11,570 nucleotides of DNA. It comes from an uncultured Lachnospiraceae bacterium (GTDB lineage Bacteria > Bacillota_A > Clostridia > Lachnospirales > Lachnospiraceae). The position numbers and the translations under genes are program-made. The notes under the pieces were generated by a model. That model was not told where the DNA came from. It did no database searches and saw nothing but the letters and a program-made list of their open reading frames with translations. Below are positions 1 through 5,099 of the stretch, piece after piece (position 1 is the stretch's first letter; each line of letters opens with the position of its first letter). The stretch is from the NCBI GenBank assembly GCA_910585355.1, contig CAJUDN010000005.1:1-11570 (forward strand), in the 5' to 3' direction.

Positions 1-52
1 GAGTATCGCCTTGCCAAGGCGAGGGTCGCGGGTTCGAATCCCGTCTCGTGCT
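1..52 (+). tRNA. tRNA-Gly (anticodon GCC), 3' part only
   Basis: The window starts inside the gene. The anticodon arm is visible: stem TCGCC (6-10) pairs with GGCGA (18-22) around the 7-base loop TTGCCAA, giving anticodon GCC at 13-15. A 5-base variable loop follows. The T arm is GCGGG (28-32) with CCCGT (40-44) around TTCGAAT. The 3' acceptor strand is 45-51 and the discriminator base is T52, as expected for bacterial tRNA-Gly. CCA is not encoded. The D arm and 5' acceptor strand lie outside the window. The final 20 bases serve as the attachment site of the element that follows. Confidence 0.93.
33..52 (+). repeat. attL core (tRNA-Gly 3' end)
   Basis: This stretch starts at the T loop (TTCGAATCCC...) and runs to the discriminator base. 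It is identical at 20 of 20 positions to 3955-3974, and identity stops on both sides (G versus T upstream, C versus T downstream). It keeps the tRNA intact after integration, as is usual for tRNA-targeting tyrosine integrases. Confidence 0.9.
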
Positions 53-64
53 CTGGTTAAAGTA

Positions 65-101
65 GGGAGGAACCTTGATTTTATAAGGTTTCTTCTTTTT
101 T
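65..101 (+). terminator. Terminator for tRNA-Gly supplied by the element
   Basis: AGGAACCTT (68-76) pairs with AAGGTTTCT (85-93) around an 8-base loop. The stem can extend with G-U pairs to 65/96 and is followed by a T-rich run (96-101). It lies just inside the element, so it replaces the native tRNA terminator, which integration pushed about 3.9 kb away to 3988-4026. Confidence 0.7.
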
Positions 102-115
102 GTCTCATGGTTTTT

Positions 116-135
116 TTGAAGACAGCTTGAAGACA
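116..135 (+). repeat. Candidate integrase arm sites, attL side
   Basis: Two direct copies of TTGAAGACA (116-124 and 127-135) are spaced 11 bp apart, 63 bp inside the attL core. The same 9-mer occurs near attR at 3877-3885. Paired short direct repeats flanking the core are typical arm-type sites for the N-terminal domain of lambda- or Tn916-type integrases. Function is inferred from position and repetition. Confidence 0.55.
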
Positions 136-137
136 CG

Positions 138-1307
138 TTACAGCGCTCTCGCCATCAGGTTATACGTTTCTTTTTCTGACAATGGGTTATAAATGTAACC
201 CAAAGTTGTACTAAGGTTAGAGTGGCCCAACAGCTCCCGGATGCAGTCCAACGGGACATTTCCGGCACTTAACCGGCTGGCAACCGTTTTCCGGATTTTA
301 TGGGAGCGTTTGACCGGAATGCCGAGCTTCGAACATGCTTTTTCCAGTGCATAATTAATCTGGCGGGCCGTAATCCGTTTTTCATCCCGGATGAAAATAA
401 AATCATCCTCAGAAGCCGCACAGGCCGATTTAAGACGGATATCATTCAGAATGGAAATGGCGGCCGGGACAAGCGGGATAATGCGGTCGGAATGCGTTTT
501 CGTATGCTCAACAATCCGGTATTCCTCCTGCCATATATCCCCACTCCGGTAAGAGACCTTCGCTTCTTCTCTGCGGATATGAAGGTTTTTAATGTCAATA
601 ACATCACACCATTTCAAAGCGACAAGCTCCCCAACGCGGAGACCGACAAAGAAATCAAACTTTACAGCCAGCAGGACAATGTCACCAGTACGCTTATACT
701 CCCTGTCCAGATAACGAAGAATCTTTATAAATTCGTCACTCTGGTAAGTTTCCGATGCTCCGGTCTTTTTATTCACCTGCCGGTACTTAACCGTAATCTT
801 TACTTGCGGCATGGGATTTTCCGTTATGTACTTTTTCTCATAGGCATATTCAAACATCCCGGAAAGAACGGTTTTGACATTCTGCCATTCCTTTGAAGAA
901 AGGCAGTTATCCCGGACAAGAAGATTGCAGGCCGTTTGCAGGCTCAGACGGTCATAGGAAAGTACCTTTTTGTCACGCCATGTCTCAAAGTATTTATTCC
1001 AGTGCTGCTCATGGCGGCGGATGGTTTTCATGCTGTCCGTGACATTTTCCTTGTAAGAAAGCCATTCCCGAAACAGTGCATCCATGGTCATGGAGCCGGT
1101 TTGACCAAAGTAGAAATGGAACAGCTTTTCGATTAATTCGTCATAAGTTGCCGCACGGACAATCTTTCTTTTATCACTCCCCCTAACATAAGTCTGCCAG
1201 CGGCCTTTTTCTGTTGATGGTTCTGTAATAGCATACGAATGTCTTTCAAGAACCGATATTCGAGTATTCATTTTTTGGTTTTGTAATACCCTGCTATTCT
1301 GTACCAT
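138..1307 (-). CDS. int: Tyrosine recombinase (site-specific integrase)
   Basis: A 389-residue integrase that would join and resolve the element at tRNA-Gly. The N-terminal part (about 1-70) resembles an arm-DNA-binding domain. A SAM-like core-binding domain covers about 75-165 and the catalytic domain about 185-389. The full catalytic set is visible: Arg224 in VGLRVGEL, Lys270 in HTKTHSDR, His336 and Arg339 in SHKIRK, His362 in LLGHSN, and nucleophile Tyr371 in TTLGYIY. Length and domain order match Tn916-like or phage-like integrases. The gene reads toward the tRNA, next to attL, and follows rep by 50 bp, so the two may be co-transcribed. The start has only a distant AAAGGTAG; Met13 (start at 1271) is an alternative with no better ribosome binding site. 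It appears intact. Confidence 0.95.
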   Translation of the reverse strand: MVQNSRVLQNQKMNTRISVLERHSYAITEPSTEKGRWQTYVRGSDKRKIVRAATYDELIEKLFHFYFGQTGSMTMDALFREWLSYKENVTDSMKTIRRHEQHWNKYFETWRDKKVLSYDRLSLQTACNLLVRDNCLSSKEWQNVKTVLSGMFEYAYEKKYITENPMPQVKITVKYRQVNKKTGASETYQSDEFIKILRYLDREYKRTGDIVLLAVKFDFFVGLRVGELVALKWCDVIDIKNLHIRREEAKVSYRSGDIWQEEYRIVEHTKTHSDRIIPLVPAAISILNDIRLKSACAASEDDFIFIRDEKRITARQINYALEKACSKLGIPVKRSHKIRKTVASRLSAGNVPLDCIRELLGHSNLSTTLGYIYNPLSEKETYNLMARAL

Positions 1308-1357
1308 AACAAATAAAAGCTACCTTTGCAATGAAAATATAAGCCGGAAAAGCGGAA

Positions 1358-2434
1358 TCATCTACAGATTTTTGCATGCTCCCGGTACTGATACTCCTGA
1401 ATCATGCGCCTGTGGTTCTTATTAAGACGTTCCCGGCCGCCGGAAAGAAGTTCTGTAAAAATACGGATATCGCCATCATGGGCGAGAAGGACAGCCGCCA
1501 GAGTGGGAGCAACCTGCCTGTCTATCCAACGGACAGAATCATCTATCGTTTTAAGCTCCTGTGGCTGATACAGCCGCAGGGCGGAAATCCCGGAGATAAA
1601 AGCTTCCCACTTTTCCAGATTCGAGCATCTGCTTTTCCGGTCATTATCCTTATTGATGAACCGGACAGAGTTTGCAAGAACGCCTACAATCACAGCGCCA
1701 AGCTCCATGCCGTCCACAAGACACCGGGCGGCGCGGTTTGCTCTATGGTCCTTCAATTCAAGCTCCCAGCGTACCCAGGGGTCTGTTAACAATGGTTCCT
1801 TACCGTCTTTTCTTTTCGCGTTCTGTTCTAACTGCTTATCATAAACACGCAGGAAACACTCGCTAGTACGGCTTCCAAAATTCAAGGTATATCCAAGCAC
1901 TTCGCCAGTATTTATGCATCTGTTCACGTAAGAAGTAAAGTTACGGAAATGTGTGGAACACTGACCGGATCTGACAAGAGCATCAAGCTCTTGCAGGGTA
2001 AAAAAGCGTGCTCCATGGTCATCCACAGAAAGGTCTAAACGGCTTATAGAGCCACAGGAAAGAATATCCCGCAGAAGGTCAGAAAAAACCGTAGAGAAGT
2101 CCGTATCCGGTTCATACGCCATAGAATGGAAAGGAGTAGGAACGAGCCGTTTGTTAAGATAATGGGAAAGCACATCCGACATACCGGAACCCGTGATAGA
2201 TACATGAACGCCCATATTTTCATTTCCGTCGTAGAGGATGTTAACGCCCTGAGAGGAAATCAGTCTGGAGCGGTAACCAAACTTGCCGGAGGGCAGAAGA
2301 TGAAATTCATCCCTGCTATAGCCAAGAAGGGCCATTGCGTCAGACGGTTCCGTAGAATTGGACAATGTAAATTCGAGCCAGTCGACCAGAACGTTTAATC
2401 CATTCCCAAGAGAAGCATGTAACCCAATGTTCAT
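1358..2434 (-). CDS. Rep_trans-family rolling-circle replication initiator
   Basis: A 358-residue protein resembling the Rep_trans family (PF02486), which includes pT181-type RepC proteins and the nicking/initiation proteins of Tn916 (Orf20) and ICEBs1 (NicK). Visible family features are VDWLEFT (18-23), the metal-site-like SRLDLSVDD (131-139), FLRVYDK (194-200) with Tyr198 as a candidate catalytic tyrosine, and WVRWELELK (220-228). Such proteins nick one strand at a double-strand origin and stay covalently bound. AAGGA sits just upstream of the ATG. A hairpin 33 bp upstream of the start (2467-2492) is a candidate nick site. It could also act as the mobilisation relaxase, as NicK does. The family is fairly sure; the exact tyrosine is inferred. 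Confidence 0.87.
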   Translation of the reverse strand: MNIGLHASLGNGLNVLVDWLEFTLSNSTEPSDAMALLGYSRDEFHLLPSGKFGYRSRLISSQGVNILYDGNENMGVHVSITGSGMSDVLSHYLNKRLVPTPFHSMAYEPDTDFSTVFSDLLRDILSCGSISRLDLSVDDHGARFFTLQELDALVRSGQCSTHFRNFTSYVNRCINTGEVLGYTLNFGSRTSECFLRVYDKQLEQNAKRKDGKEPLLTDPWVRWELELKDHRANRAARCLVDGMELGAVIVGVLANSVRFINKDNDRKSRCSNLEKWEAFISGISALRLYQPQELKTIDDSVRWIDRQVAPTLAAVLLAHDGDIRIFTELLSGGRERLNKNHRRMIQEYQYREHAKICR

Positions 2435-2466
2435 AAAGTTTCCTTGTTTCCTTTCTGTGGTTTTTC

Positions 2467-2492
2467 TACCCCCGTATTACTGACCGGGGGTA
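2467..2492. other. Candidate double-strand origin hairpin upstream of rep
   Basis: TACCCCCG (2467-2474) and CGGGGGTA (2485-2492) form a perfect 8-bp inverted repeat around the 10-base loop TATTACTGAC. It lies between the 78-residue gene and rep. There is no T run on either side, so it is not a standard terminator. GC-rich stems presenting a nick site in an AT-rich loop are typical of rolling-circle origins. The origin role is inferred. Confidence 0.45.
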
Positions 2493-2540
2493 AAGCCGAC
2501 GTTTGAATCGGAGGAAAATTTTAATATCAGTTTTAGCTTA

Positions 2541-2591
2541 GAGCGAAATGCCTTCCGCTCCGCCACGGCCCGCGCCAACGCGCTGGGCCGT
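2541..2591. repeat. GC-rich inverted-repeat cluster (possible origin or oriT)
   Basis: Two hairpins lie side by side in an unusually GC-rich patch. GAGCG (2541-2545) pairs with CGCTC (2556-2560), and ACGGCCC (2565-2571) pairs with GGGCCGT (2585-2591). The rest of 2435-2626 is non-coding. Together with 2467-2492 this makes a structured 125-base region between two genes of one transcript. It may be part of the replication or transfer origin, or an RNA control element for rep. Confidence 0.4.
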
Positions 2592-2626
2592 TTCTTGCGC
2601 GCCAGGCATGCTTTCGACGAAACTGT

Positions 2627-2863
2627 TCAATCGAAAAAAACACGCTCTGCAATTACAATACGCATAATATCGACCCATGAATCTATGTATTCACGTAAAC
2701 CAGAATCCACAAGATCGGAGGAGACTCCATAAAAGTTATCCAAACAGCGCATAGCAGCGAAATACTCATTTTTTAAACATTCCATGGACATTTCTTTAAA
2801 CATGGTATACAGATCATCGAAAGACCAGGAAGGGACAACGACAGAGACATAATCAAAAACCAT
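2627..2863 (-). CDS. Hypothetical protein, 78 residues, element-encoded
   Basis: I do not recognise a family. The start is well supported: AAAGGAGGT (complement of 2867-2875) sits four bases before the ATG. The protein is acidic, probably helical, and rich in Asp, Glu, Phe, Tyr and Met, with no signal peptide, membrane segment or obvious DNA-binding motif. It lies upstream of rep on the same strand, separated by the hairpin-rich 2435-2626 region. That position fits a small plasmid copy-control or accessory protein, but nothing in the residues proves it. A 21-codon open frame ends inside its ribosome binding site (2874-2939). Confidence 0.68.
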   Translation of the reverse strand: MVFDYVSVVVPSWSFDDLYTMFKEMSMECLKNEYFAAMRCLDNFYGVSSDLVDSGLREYIDSWVDIMRIVIAERVFFD

Positions 2864-2873
2864 ACTACCTCCT

Positions 2874-2939
2874 TTATGAAAATGGTTTCCTGTAAAGCAA
2901 CTTAGTCAATCCGGCCTTCACCAAGAGTTTCCCCTCCAT
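2874..2939 (-). CDS. Possible 21-residue leader peptide before the 78-residue gene
   Basis: An ATG frame (start MEGKLLVKAG, basic) stops at TAA overlapping the strong ribosome binding site of the next gene. That arrangement could couple translation. No clear ribosome binding site precedes it, and a frame this short can occur by chance. The rest of 2940-3080 has no gene that I can support. Confidence 0.22.
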   Translation of the reverse strand: MEGKLLVKAGLTKLLYRKPFS

Positions 2940-3118
2940 GCACCACTCAATATACACGGGACTTTATTCACCGGGCTGGACTATGGACCTTTTCGGGTAT
3001 GACATATCGCTTTGTAAGAATTTTGACGGTTTCCAATATACCGGCAACAATCACTTGAATAAAAAATAAATCCATAATATAATGCAAGTACATTACATTC
3101 CTATATGTTCAAGTGTGA

Positions 3119-3169
3119 TTCAGTACATGTACTATACATGTGTATAATATAACACAAAGTACATGTACT
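3119..3169 (+). promoter_or_regulatory. RHH gene promoter with palindromic operators
   Basis: A perfect -10 box TATAAT (3143-3148) lies 18 bp after a weak -35 (TTCAGT, 3119-3124). The perfect 12-bp palindrome AGTACATGTACT occurs twice, at 3122-3133 over the -35 and at 3158-3169 just after the likely start site. A third, imperfect palindrome (TATACATGTGTATA, 3134-3147) covers the spacer and -10. The three ACATGT cores start at 3125, 3137 and 3161, so they fall in a 12-bp register (12 then 24). This looks like an autorepression operator for the RHH protein encoded downstream; the binding partner is inferred. Confidence 0.7.
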
Positions 3170-3202
3170 GTAAAGTACCAAAATGAAAAAGGAGAAAATT
3201 TC

Positions 3203-3505
3203 ATGCCAAGTCAAAAACCAAGAATAACCGTATATACAGATGAAGAAACAAATTTAAAATTAGCCTATATAGCTAAATCAGAAAATCGCAGTTCTAGTAA
3301 TTACACCGAGTATTTAATAAAAAAGGATATAAAAGAATTCGAAAAAAAGTATGGCACAATTCAGATTGAAGAAAAACAAGTAAAAGAAGATAATACAGGA
3401 ATAAAAATATTGAAAATGGTAACAGGTATAACAGCTGGAGAGAAGATAGGAGATATAGTAGTAAATGAAATACACAAAAGACAAGAAAAAAATTCAGACC
3501 GCTAA
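3203..3505 (+). CDS. Ribbon-helix-helix (CopG/Arc-like) regulator
   Basis: A 100-residue protein. The N-terminal half fits an RHH fold: beta strand PRITVYT (6-12), helix A about 13-28, a turn at NRSSS, and helix B about 31-48. The C-terminal half is charged and may aid multimer formation. GGAG lies 8 bases before the chosen ATG. An in-frame ATG at 3140 is rejected because it falls inside the promoter -10/operator region. RHH dimers bind short palindromes as tandem arrays, matching the repeated ACATGT sites upstream, so an autoregulated copy-number or element-control repressor is likely. The gene is much more AT-rich than int and rep, suggesting a different origin. A long hairpin follows its stop. 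Confidence 0.8.
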   Translation: MPSQKPRITVYTDEETNLKLAYIAKSENRSSSNYTEYLIKKDIKEFEKKYGTIQIEEKQVKEDNTGIKILKMVTGITAGEKIGDIVVNEIHKRQEKNSDR

Positions 3506-3520
3506 TACTTTGGCAACCAC

Positions 3521-3598
3521 AACGCTACCATGTAATCAACGAGGACTTAAGCGGCACTGTCGTGCCTAAGTCCTCGTTGCCTACATTATAGCGTTTTT
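3521..3598 (+). terminator. Long interrupted hairpin with T run after the RHH gene
   Basis: The fold spans 3521-3595. AACGCTA pairs with TAGCGTT, ATGTA with TACAT, and a perfect 13-bp stem joins CAACGAGGACTTA (3537-3549) to 3567-3579. An inner GCAC/GTGC closes a 4-base loop. TTTTT follows (3594-3598). It can terminate the RHH transcript, but the stem is far longer than needed. It may also act as single-stranded DNA, for example as a lagging-strand origin. Confidence 0.65.
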
Positions 3599-3601
3599 CA
3601 T

Positions 3602-3678
3602 GTGCGTCAAGCGGCTTTTGCGGCATATCCTCGCCGCCTGCAAGGCGGCTCCGGTATTCCACAGTCCGCTTGACACAC
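3602..3678. repeat. Second large hairpin with nested stems
   Basis: GTGCGTCAAGCGG (3602-3614) pairs with CCGCTTGACACAC (3666-3678), with one mismatch. Inside, GCCGCC (3633-3638) pairs with GGCGGC (3644-3649) around TGCAA. A smaller hairpin CGGCC/GGCCG follows at 3681-3694, overlapping the end of the minus-strand RHH gene. The region lies between two convergent genes. It may terminate the minus gene, but no good T run is seen; a single-strand origin or oriT is possible. Confidence 0.5.
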
Positions 3679-3685
3679 GACGGCC

Positions 3686-3850
3686 CTATGGCCGATTCTT
3701 ATATTTAGAATCAACTGCACGGTAGTAAGAAAGCAAGGCGTTTTGCACAATCGTAGTTTTAGTGACGCCATACACTTTAGCGTCAGTATCCAGGCGGTTG
3801 TAAAGAAAAGTAGGGACGAACAGAGACAAACGTTTTTTTTCAGTTTTCAT
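3686..3850 (-). CDS. Small RHH DNA-binding protein next to attR
   Basis: A 54-residue protein. A basic start (KTEKKR) leads into beta strand RLSLFVP (about 7-13), helix A (14-27) and helix B (29-44), a minimal ribbon-helix-helix fold. The start at 3850 is set by AAAGGAGG about six bases upstream; a longer frame from 3898 lacks such a site and would run through the candidate arm repeats. It sits 105 bp from the attR core, beside those repeats. Small DNA-binding proteins in that position often act as excisionase or directionality factor, or as a relaxosome accessory. The role is inferred; the fold is fairly clear. Confidence 0.75.
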   Translation of the reverse strand: MKTEKKRLSLFVPTFLYNRLDTDAKVYGVTKTTIVQNALLSYYRAVDSKYKNRP

Positions 3851-3876
3851 GATGATTCCTCCTTTAAAATATGAAG

Positions 3877-3897
3877 TTGAAGACAAAAACGAAGACA
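3877..3897 (+). repeat. Candidate integrase arm sites, attR side
   Basis: TTGAAGACA (3877-3885) and a seven-base match GAAGACA (3891-3897) are spaced 12 bp apart and lie 57 bp before the attR core. They have the same orientation and sequence as the pair at 116-135. After excision they would flank the core on the other side of attP. Confidence 0.5.
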
Positions 3898-3954
3898 TGG
3901 GAAGCAGGGTATTAAATCTCCTTGTATTTATTAGGTTTTTACCCTATAAAATTT

Positions 3955-3974
3955 TTCGAATCCCGTCTCGTGCT
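3955..3974 (+). repeat. attR core (copy of tRNA-Gly 3' end)
   Basis: An exact 20-base copy of 33-52, without the rest of the tRNA, marking the right end of the element. Chromosomal sequence resumes here: the native tRNA terminator follows within 15 bases. Confidence 0.9.
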
Positions 3975-3987
3975 TTTTTTAATTGGT

Positions 3988-4026
3988 GCGGAAGCTTTTA
4001 TTTACAAAGGTTTCCGCTTTTTATTT
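3988..4026 (+). terminator. Displaced native tRNA-Gly terminator
   Basis: GCGGAAGCTTTT (3988-3999) pairs with AAAGGTTTCCGC (4006-4017), a 12-bp stem with two G-U pairs and a 6-base loop, followed by a T-rich run from 4018. Its distance from the att core equals what a tRNA terminator would have before integration. Confidence 0.75.
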
Positions 4027-4115
4027 AGGCGAGATGCTGCCTGATTTTGTTTGACAGGGGAAATTCAAAATAACAGCTGCATGGGGACAGATAGGAAAGA
4101 AAATTGAAAAACCTA

Positions 4116-4176
4116 TTGACAAATATAAGAAGTTCGATTAATCTTATAGCATAACGTTATATAATGATATATAATC
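4116..4176 (+). promoter_or_regulatory. Promoter and candidate operator of unit A
   Basis: A consensus -35 TTGACA (4116-4121) precedes a weak -10 TAATCT (4139-4144) at 17 bp. Three heptamers follow, exactly 10 bp apart: CATAACG (4150), TATAATG (4160) and TATAATC (4170). The same arrangement is found in the promoter of unit B. Other symmetry is ATAACGTTAT (4151-4160) and ATGAT/ATCAT (4164-4178). The poor -10 suggests control by a regulator; the heptamers themselves resemble -10 boxes, so the true start site is uncertain. Confidence 0.55.
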
Positions 4177-4197
4177 ATTGAAAAGGGAGATGGAAAG

Positions 4198-5070
4198 ATG
4201 CGGGTAATTGGTATTGGGGATAATGTGTGCGATAAATACGTACACTTAAAGACCATGTTCCCGGGAGGACAGGCATTGAACTTTGCAGTCTATGCCAAGA
4301 TGCTGGGAGCAGATACTTCCTATATGGGAGTGTTCGGCCGCGATGAGGTTGCAGACCATGTGATTGCTACCCTGGATGAACTTCAGGTGGAGCATGGGCG
4401 CTGCAGGCAGTATGATGGGGAAAACGGATGCGCGAGGGTGACTCTGGTGGATGGCGACCGGGTGTTCTTAGGAAGCAACAAGGGCGGCATTACAAAGGAA
4501 AAGCCCCTTGATCTGACAGAGGAAGACTTGGAGTACATCAAGGGCTTCTCCCATGTACATACCAGCAACAACAGCCACTTTGACAGCCAGCTTGCAAAGG
4601 TGAAGTCAACAGGAGTCCCGCTTTCCTATGATTTTTCAGGCCAGTGGAAGGACCCGGAAAAGGTGGCAGCCGTTGCGCCCTACGCGGACTATGTATTTTT
4701 ATCCTGCGGTTCTGTTTCTGAAGAGGAAGCAAAGGAAATTTGCCGGAATATGAAGGCAGCAGGCTGCAAAAAGATTATTGTAACGCGGGGAAGCTACGGA
4801 GCCATGTACTACGACGGACTGAATTTCTATGCACAGCCGCCAAAGTTGGTGGAAGCCGTGGATACTCTGGGGGCAGGAGATTCCTTTGCCACTGCATTTC
4901 TCCTTTCTTTTACAGAAAGTATGGAAAAAGAGCCGGAAAAAATGAAAGAGGATAAAGCCTTTTATGAGGCCGAATTGAGGAAGGCCCTTGAGGCCGGAGT
5001 TGAGTTTGCATCCAAAACCTGTATGGTGCGCGGGGCATTCGGCCATGGAAAAGCATTTGAAGAAGAGTAA
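4198..5070 (+). CDS. PfkB-family sugar kinase, FrlD-like
   Basis: A 290-residue ribokinase-fold enzyme. Its start (GIGDNVCDKY, 5-14) and GGQALNFAVY (23-32) resemble fructoselysine 6-kinase FrlD. The PfkB signature is intact: DTLGAGDSF (222-230) with Asp228 as the expected catalytic base. Compared with E. coli FrlD (about 260 residues) it has an extra charged segment near 241-260. The expected reaction is ATP-dependent 6-phosphorylation of a fructosyl-amine or a similar sugar conjugate in the cytoplasm. GGGAG lies 8 bases before the ATG. The SIS deglycase gene follows after 29 bp, making a kinase-deglycase pair. Substrate cannot be read from sequence; other PfkB sugars are possible. Confidence 0.82.
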   Translation: MRVIGIGDNVCDKYVHLKTMFPGGQALNFAVYAKMLGADTSYMGVFGRDEVADHVIATLDELQVEHGRCRQYDGENGCARVTLVDGDRVFLGSNKGGITKEKPLDLTEEDLEYIKGFSHVHTSNNSHFDSQLAKVKSTGVPLSYDFSGQWKDPEKVAAVAPYADYVFLSCGSVSEEEAKEICRNMKAAGCKKIIVTRGSYGAMYYDGLNFYAQPPKLVEAVDTLGAGDSFATAFLLSFTESMEKEPEKMKEDKAFYEAELRKALEAGVEFASKTCMVRGAFGHGKAFEEE

Positions 5071-5099
5071 ACAAACCATTCATAACCAGGAGGTAAAAA

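Larger units (their letters stand above)
33..3974. mobile_element. Integrated cryptic plasmid / minimal mobilisable element at tRNA-Gly
   Basis: The element is bounded by an exact 20-base direct repeat of the tRNA-Gly 3' end (33-52 and 3955-3974). One unit, core to core, is 3922 bp. Genes seen are a tyrosine integrase next to attL, a Rep_trans replication initiator, a 78-residue unknown protein and two RHH regulators. Hairpins resembling plasmid origins lie between them. No structural phage genes, mating-pair genes, toxin or cargo gene were recognised. It therefore looks like a rolling-circle replicon that integrates, or a very small mobilisable element dependent on helpers. The boundaries are well supported; mobility itself is inferred. 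Confidence 0.88.

Noticed and set aside
300..1136. Plus-strand open frames opposite the integrase
   Set aside because: They are antisense to a clearly intact integrase with all catalytic residues, lack ribosome binding sites and resemble no protein.
1376..2398. Plus-strand open frames opposite the rep gene
   Set aside because: They are shadows of the Rep coding sequence; their composition is low in protein-like features and they have no start signals.
2475..2480. TATTAC in a hairpin loop, as in circular ssDNA virus origins
   Set aside because: Only six of the nine bases of TAATATTAC can be compared, and the element encodes a Rep_trans protein, not a virus-type Rep.
3140..3202. Earlier in-frame ATG for the RHH gene
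   Set aside because: It would put the start inside the -10/operator array; the ATG at 3203 has a good ribosome binding site and begins the RHH fold directly.
3851..3898. Longer N-terminus for the minus-strand RHH gene
   Set aside because: It lacks a ribosome binding site and overlaps the arm-like repeats, whereas 3850 has AAAGGAGG at the right distance.
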